DNA of 64,000 bases from Gracilaria domingensis. Lineage: Eukaryota; Rhodophyta; Florideophyceae; Gracilariales; Gracilariaceae. A model generated the notes under the pieces. That model did no database searches. It saw nothing but the letters and a program-made list of their open reading frames with translations, and was not told the origin of the DNA. Both the position numbers and the translations under genes were made by a program. The stretch spans positions 124,001-188,000 of the forward strand of contig VCMS01000139.1 in the NCBI GenBank assembly GCA_022539475.1, in the 5' to 3' direction. Positions 59,230 through 64,000 of this stretch are shown here, in pieces (position 1 is the first letter of the stretch; each line of letters starts with the position of its first letter).

Positions 59230-60198
59230 CGTGAATATCCCATCTATTGAAGGTGGCCAGGAATGGGGAATGGGTTGCTCTGTGCAAGCGATTATGTCGT
59301 GAACAGTGATCGCGAGTCGCGATTCGCGACATGTGAGGCGTTCGTTTATTTTGACACAGTTGAAAGGATGAACATCCGATAGATACGAACGAAGGTAGGA
59401 AGCCCTTTTTTGTCATTGACCACTTTTCGCTATCCAGAACTTCCCTTTCGGGAAAGGTTTGGTAATTTAATTGCGGCGTCCTTAATTGACCCCAATTAAA
59501 TGTCAAAGCATAGAGTTAGATTCAAATGCTTGGCTTCTTAGGGAAGCCATCGGAGAGGGAGGGCGGGAACAAAAACAAGAGTGTAGCCACGAGAAGCTGG
59601 GAGAGTCAGACCGGACGGCACTTCGTCGGGTGGCGCGGAAGGACGCTACAGAGAGGAGAAGAGCGGGCAACGACGGCGGCGGCCATCTTCTCTTGCAGCC
59701 TATCCGTCGGAGCTAGCAAGGCCTTACACGACACCCACGTATACCTATTCGTTGGTTCATCCAAAAACCAACTTCTCGTGCCTCAAAATTCTAGAGCCTC
59801 ACTGGACTGGAAGGCGGCACCTAGGCCTCACGGCGCATCCAGATCTGCCACTGTCGCAGTGCCACGTGTTTCGGTCAACGAGATCTGCTCTCAGATACCC
59901 TTCGTAGCTGGTTGTTGACTCTTTACCCTGCGCCCAAAGTGGACCCATGACCATGGTTCCGCGTTGTACCCGCTCGTAAACCAGAAGACAACCACATCCC
60001 TGTCTCAGCAAAGTTTGCTTGTAACTTGTAAATTGGGGATTTTTGCCTGAAGGGTTAAAAGTGCTACCCTCTATCGGATCAGAAGATTTGCATCAATATA
60101 CTCAGAGAAGGCCAACTTCGGGCATGGAAACTCAAGTGTTGGACACTCAAGTATACTCGACTTGGCTCTACTACAGTGAGCAACTTAAGTTTTCAAAA
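59230..60198. other. Divergent intergenic region
   Basis: Between the flavoprotein and bilin-reductase genes. A 130-codon plus-strand ORF (59526-59918) has no motif and is not called. Confidence 0.45.
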
Positions 60199-61125
60199 AT
60201 GGCAAGCTTCGTGGGTTCTCCAATGTCCATATCGCGAGACATTCGCAGTATTTCTATACAAAGCAAATTGAGCACAAGGCCAAGAGCAAATCATAGATTT
60301 GCTCGCATACGAGCTAGCGCTGCGGGAACCAGGCAAGTCTTGAGCACAGAGAGAGCGACTAAATTACCATGGGACGGCACAATCTCAGACTGCGGCTGTC
60401 CGCTTTTCTTTATGCCGTTCTTGGAGCATCAACTATCTGTTATGAGGGATTTGCCAGAACTTCGTGACCTTCCATTTGATGAGGAGCTTTCTTACCAACG
60501 TTCTACGAAGCGCCCAGCGCGAATAGAGAGTTGGGCATGGCAAAGCAAACACTTTCGCAAGATTCGCGCGACTTATATTGATGCTGGATATAACGCGCAG
60601 GTGTTCAATTCAGTCTGGTATCCGAATCCAGTGTATGAACATCCTCTTCTTGGTATTGACTTTTTGTCTTTTGGAAAGAAAAAGGTCCTTTGCATCATGG
60701 ATTTTCAACCATTGACTCAGGAGAAGGAGTACTTGGACAAATACTGCGCGATATTGAAAGGCGTTAAGGAGCAGTATGAAGGATTGAGTGGAACAATGTC
60801 TGATCGCTTCTATGACGAGGCTCAGTTCTTCTCAAGGCAACTGGTTTTTGCCAAGTTTGATCACCATGAGCCAATTACCACGCAGCTGCTTCCCGCGTTC
60901 AAAGAGTATGTTGCGCTATATGTCAAAATGGTGCTTGAAGCTGTGCCGGATGACAGTGAGAGTAACATTAAGCGGGTGCTTCAGCTTCACAAAGACTATG
61001 ATCAGTATTCCGCAGATAGGGATCCTGCTGTTGGATTGTTTGGTACATACTGGGGCAAGCAATGGGCAGAACAATTTACTCACGAGTTTCTGTTCAGTGA
61101 TTCTGAGCCGAAGCCGAAGGAGTAG
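60199..61125 (+). CDS. Ferredoxin-dependent bilin reductase (PebA/PebB type), plastid-targeted
   Basis: 308 residues from ATG 60199; in-frame ATGs lie upstream (60043 and beyond), but this one opens a typical Ser/Arg-rich plastid leader (~50 residues). The mature domain is a ferredoxin-dependent bilin reductase: FFMPFLEHQL, ESWAWQSKHFRKIRATYIDAG, AQVFNSVWYPNPVYEHPLLGIDFLSF, CIMDFQPLTQEKEYLDKY, then the GLFGTYWGKQWAEQF C-terminus. The D-A-G...QVFN...PLLG(I/V)D pattern is closest to PebA, which reduces biliverdin to 15,16-dihydrobiliverdin on the way to phycoerythrobilin; PebB is possible. It supplies chromophore for phycoerythrin and is the main evidence for a red-algal (or cryptophyte) host. 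Confidence 0.88.
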   Translation: MASFVGSPMSISRDIRSISIQSKLSTRPRANHRFARIRASAAGTRQVLSTERATKLPWDGTISDCGCPLFFMPFLEHQLSVMRDLPELRDLPFDEELSYQRSTKRPARIESWAWQSKHFRKIRATYIDAGYNAQVFNSVWYPNPVYEHPLLGIDFLSFGKKKVLCIMDFQPLTQEKEYLDKYCAILKGVKEQYEGLSGTMSDRFYDEAQFFSRQLVFAKFDHHEPITTQLLPAFKEYVALYVKMVLEAVPDDSESNIKRVLQLHKDYDQYSADRDPAVGLFGTYWGKQWAEQFTHEFLFSDSEPKPKE

Positions 61126-61288
61126 ACTAAAAGGTATCCGATTGTGCTTTCGTCTGTCACATCACAAATCTCTCCCTTTGGAGCAATAGGTTTCAACATT
61201 GTTTCGAAAGGGAAGAATTTCTATTGCCAAGGATACCATGATCCGCAACGAATATCACGGGCGTTTTGGTACAGGAAGCCCGGCTGAT

Positions 61289-61614
61289 TCACACTTCGAA
61301 TAGATGACCGTAAATCTTGAAAAATGCGATTGCCCCAGCAAACATTCCGATGTTCTTCGTGAGTTTCATGTTTATCTGATACGGCAGTGTTAACGATTAG
61401 TCGATACAGGTTATCTGCAAGTCAGTAAATCCAGCCGATCATGCCCAGTAGAGACACTTTCTTATGGTTCGCAGCTCAGCATTGATTAATTGAGAAGAAA
61501 TCGCATATTTCTACAAGGTGAAATCCAATTACTTACCGAGCGCATTGGTTCATCCCCAAAAGTTCTCGACAACGTTGCTTCTGTTAGGCTTGAAATCTTC
61601 TTTGACAAGTCCAT
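61289..61614 (-). CDS. 54-residue tail-anchored membrane protein, two exons (TOM6/TOM5-like?)
   Basis: Exon 1 61614-61537 (26 codons from ATG), intron 61536-61376 (161 nt, GTAAGT...GTATCAG), exon 2 61375-61289 (28 codons and TGA). The splice is phase 0 and joins two otherwise tiny ORFs. The N-terminal half is hydrophilic (SSLTEATLSRTFGDEP); a basic MKLTKNIG flank precedes a single C-terminal hydrophobic segment, FAGAIAFFKIYGHLF. Length and basic-TM-tail layout resemble the small subunits of the mitochondrial outer-membrane translocase (TOM5/TOM6 of plants are also ~54 residues), but sequence identity is too low to be sure. Confidence 0.45.
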
Positions 61615-62112
61615 TTTGTATGCAAACTTGGCCTTGTACCTCACGAACACTGCAGTTTCTCTTCGTGCTTCCTCTCTATTCCTTCACACTCTTTCCTTAA
61701 TTGTCAGTACACTTGACTCGCAACTCCGTGATAAAGTAATAGCAGATGCTTGAGGATCAGGGTACAGCTTCAGTGGCAACCAAATTGTATCCAAATCGGG
61801 ACGGCCACATGCAAATCGACAGGCGCAGAGTATTAAATTATCCTTCAATTTATTATCATATCTGTACCCCTTTCCAGAGACAATCGCACAAGATGCTTGA
61901 TCTTTGTCGCAACTAAACGCACGGGGAAGGTCTCAGAGGATGTCTGTTTGCTAAACTGTGAATACCCAAGGGTACCATATGGGAAAGCAGGAAGCACTTT
62001 AGCGTCTGTGAAGAAAATGTTTCGGAACAGGTAACGTGATCTCCGCATGAACTGGTCGTTCTTTCGAATCGTTTGTACGCGGAGCTTATGTCACATGTTG
62101 ATTACTTGAATA
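61615..62112. other. Divergent intergenic region
   Basis: Between the micro-gene and SYF1. No other gene seen. Confidence 0.45.
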
Positions 62113-64000
62113 ATGCACATCTCGGTAGAAGGACTTTCGGCTGAAGCTCTAACACACGAAGAAAACGTGATTCGGAACCCATTCAGCCCCCGACTCTGGC
62201 TTGATTATGTGGAGCACTTGAAGCGCCACACTGAACAGACGACAAAGCTTTTCCCAGTATTTGAAAGGGCCGTTGCATCCCTGCCGGGGAGCTATAAACT
62301 GTGGTACAGGTATTCTGAAGTGTTCAGGAAATATGCACTTCAAAACCATCCGGACCATCAATCTCGCGCAGCCTCGTTAAGCGTAGCCCATCGGGCTGCG
62401 CTTGCGCTGCAACGATCTCCGATTCTATGGAAGAATTATGTTGCTCAACTTGTCGCAGAAAAACGATTCACTGGAGCACGCCAAGCTGTTAATCAGGCTC
62501 TTCAGCTGCTTCCCATTACTCAACATTTTCATATTTGGAACGTCGTAACGGACGAACTTCTTAAAGTTGCTCCACCTCGAACTTGCGTTCTGCTCCTGCG
62601 TCGTTATACACAGCTTGAGCCGGGCTCTGGAGTAGAAAGAATTTTCCATTACATGGTCAAAGCGCGTATGTGGGATGATGCTGTACGTCACTTAGCTCTG
62701 GCCCTTTCTGACGAATCGTGGGAACCAGAAGTCGAAACTCGTGACCAGCTCTGGAATAGGCTAGCCAAAGTAGCTGCACGGCATGGATCATCTGTGCATA
62801 CAATTGATGTACCAACACTTATACGCTCCGGTATTAGCGGTGATTCATCACAAAATGGAGAACTATGGATTTCACTCGCCCATTATTACACACGCAAAGC
62901 GCAATTCGATGAAGCAAGAAACATATACGAAGAAGCTGTTGCGTCTTTGAGCAGTGTGAAAGACTTTGCTCTCGTTTTTGACGCTTATGCTAGTTTTCAA
63001 GAGAGTCTTGTAACGGCAGCTATGGAAGAAATGGACGCCATGAAAGACGAGGGTGTCAAACAAAGGGAGTTAAATGAAGCAGAACAAATGGTGGAGTCAT
63101 TGATGGAGCACCTGGAGCTTCTAACAAAACGCCGTCCTATGCTGCTTTCCGATGTGTGGTTACGCCAGAACCCATACAATGTGCACGAATGGCACAAACG
63201 TGCGCGCATGTACAAACATGAGAAAGATGCCGTGAACGTGGTAAACACATACACGAAAGCCATACAGACAGTTGATCCATGGAGAGCGTCAAACGGCAGA
63301 TGTCATACTTTGTGGCTCGCATTTGCACGGTACTATGAAGATGCGAACGACCTTAAGTCTGCAAGAAGCGTTCTCGAGAAGGCAGTTGAAAATCCTGAAG
63401 CGTTTAGGAGAGCTGAAGATCTGGCTGCAGTCTGGTGCGAATACGCCGAGATGGAGCTCCGATGCTCTGAACCGACGAAAGCCATTGATGTTTTGCGAAG
63501 AGCAGTTGCAGTTCCTGAGAAAGCAAAGCGAGAAGAATCCATGCGGAAGCGGGGTATGGCTCAGAGCAACGTAGAGTGTGCTATGGCAACTGGTGCCGGA
63601 AATGTCACAATCACGCACAACTACGATAAGTCTAGCCCGGTATGGAAAGCTTACAAATCACGGCGCGTGTGGCATTTCCTTATTGACCTCACTCATTCCT
63701 TTGCACCGGAACGAGAAGCGATCCAACTTCAAAATCGTATGCTAGAACTTCGGATCGCTTCGCCTCAAACAATTCTAAGTGGATGCGCGTACCTCGAGTC
63801 GAAACGTCTCTTCGAGCAAGCGTTTCGTTTGTACGACATGGGATGTTCCTCAGTTCCGTGGCCGGATGCGTTACAGATCTGGGTTGTATATCTCAGTACA
63901 TTCGTAAAGCGATCCAAGTCAAGAAAACTGGAGAGAGCGCGAGATCTATTTGAAGAAGCATTGCGTTCAGCGCCCACGACGAAGAAAGCCGGTCATATAT
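62113..64000 (+). CDS. SYF1: SYF1/XAB2 pre-mRNA splicing factor (HAT repeats), partial at right edge
   Basis: Open from ATG 62113 to the window end (629 codons plus one base), with no stop; the C-terminus is outside. The N-terminus ENVIRNPFSPRLWLDYVEHL, then LPGSYKLWYRYSEVF are the first HAT (half-a-TPR) repeats of Syf1/XAB2. Many W-x2-Y/A-pattern HAT repeats follow (LWKNYV, LWISLAHYYTRKAQFDEARNIYEEA, LWLAFARYYEDANDLKSARSVLEKA, VWCEYAEMEL). The block FLIDLTHSF, the ETxxxxNRMLEL-like region and PQTILSGCAYLE are also typical. SYF1 is a scaffold of the Prp19-associated (NTC) complex, entering the spliceosome at activation; XAB2 also acts in transcription-coupled repair. Expected full length is ~800-850 residues. 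Confidence 0.9.
   Translation, partial: MHISVEGLSAEALTHEENVIRNPFSPRLWLDYVEHLKRHTEQTTKLFPVFERAVASLPGSYKLWYRYSEVFRKYALQNHPDHQSRAASLSVAHRAALALQRSPILWKNYVAQLVAEKRFTGARQAVNQALQLLPITQHFHIWNVVTDELLKVAPPRTCVLLLRRYTQLEPGSGVERIFHYMVKARMWDDAVRHLALALSDESWEPEVETRDQLWNRLAKVAARHGSSVHTIDVPTLIRSGISGDSSQNGELWISLAHYYTRKAQFDEARNIYEEAVASLSSVKDFALVFDAYASFQESLVTAAMEEMDAMKDEGVKQRELNEAEQMVESLMEHLELLTKRRPMLLSDVWLRQNPYNVHEWHKRARMYKHEKDAVNVVNTYTKAIQTVDPWRASNGRCHTLWLAFARYYEDANDLKSARSVLEKAVENPEAFRRAEDLAAVWCEYAEMELRCSEPTKAIDVLRRAVAVPEKAKREESMRKRGMAQSNVECAMATGAGNVTITHNYDKSSPVWKAYKSRRVWHFLIDLTHSFAPEREAIQLQNRMLELRIASPQTILSGCAYLESKRLFEQAFRLYDMGCSSVPWPDALQIWVVYLSTFVKRSKSRKLERARDLFEEALRSAPTTKKAGHI

Noticed and set aside
1-64000. 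tRNA, rRNA or CRISPR features
   Set aside because: I looked for T-loop-like GGTTCRANNCC motifs, rRNA-like tracts and regularly spaced repeats and saw none. A tRNAscan or Infernal run would be decisive.

Overview
This window is nuclear DNA of a eukaryotic, phycobilin-containing alga, most probably a red alga. The strongest evidence is a ferredoxin-dependent bilin reductase of the phycoerythrobilin-synthesis type (60199-61125) with a plastid-type leader, next to eukaryote-only genes: SYF1 splicing factor, TSG101/Vps23, V-ATPase c'', Nup98-like nucleoporin, LSG1 GTPase, Raf-like kinase and PTH2. A cryptophyte cannot be excluded. Most genes are single-exon. Where introns occur they are short (64-161 nt), with a GTAAGT/GTACGT donor, a YTNAC branch point and a YAG acceptor. 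I rebuilt spliced models for TSG101, PTH2, two GH16 proteins and a 54-residue tail-anchored protein.

Layout. Bases 1-8.5 kb are a graveyard of mobile and duplicated sequence: a zinc-finger 'RDPVQ' protein family (one copy cut by the left edge, one at 2.2-3.3 kb, a tail fragment at 5.4-5.7 kb), an intron-containing plus-strand gene duplicated with its introns (3.6-4.85 kb), a foldback hairpin, a 9-bp minisatellite and a hAT transposase relic with in-frame stops. From 9.2 kb come a Uma2-like nuclease-fold protein with a heptad-repeat tail, a broken ABCC transporter relic carrying twin palindromes, two protein kinases (CAMK-like with DFD, Raf-like) and V-ATPase c''. A 5'-truncated LINE with a 13-bp target-site duplication lies at 24.1-26.3 kb, and a second, older LINE tail at 22.5-22.7 kb.

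Bases 27-45 kb carry a run of polysaccharide-related genes: three GH16 proteins (one with both catalytic glutamates replaced), a dehydrogenase-acetyltransferase fusion resembling bacterial UDP-amino-sugar enzymes, and a secreted bacterial-type expansin. Among them are PTH2, a small zinc-ribbon protein, LSG1, a PrxQ peroxiredoxin and TSG101. Bases 45-64 kb hold an unknown coiled protein, the FG-nucleoporin, a C2-only copine, plastid SppA, a GT8-GT64 fusion glycosyltransferase, a prenylcysteine-oxidase-like flavoprotein, the bilin reductase, the micro-gene and SYF1, which runs off the right edge.

Two genome-scale patterns stand out. Several promoters sit in very GC-rich, CGCG-rich islands within otherwise moderate-GC DNA. 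About a dozen perfect or near-perfect inverted repeats with almost no loop occur between genes and inside relics. Gene packing varies: convergent genes can end about 27 bp apart (LSG1/PrxQ, GH16/PTH2), while other gaps exceed 1 kb.
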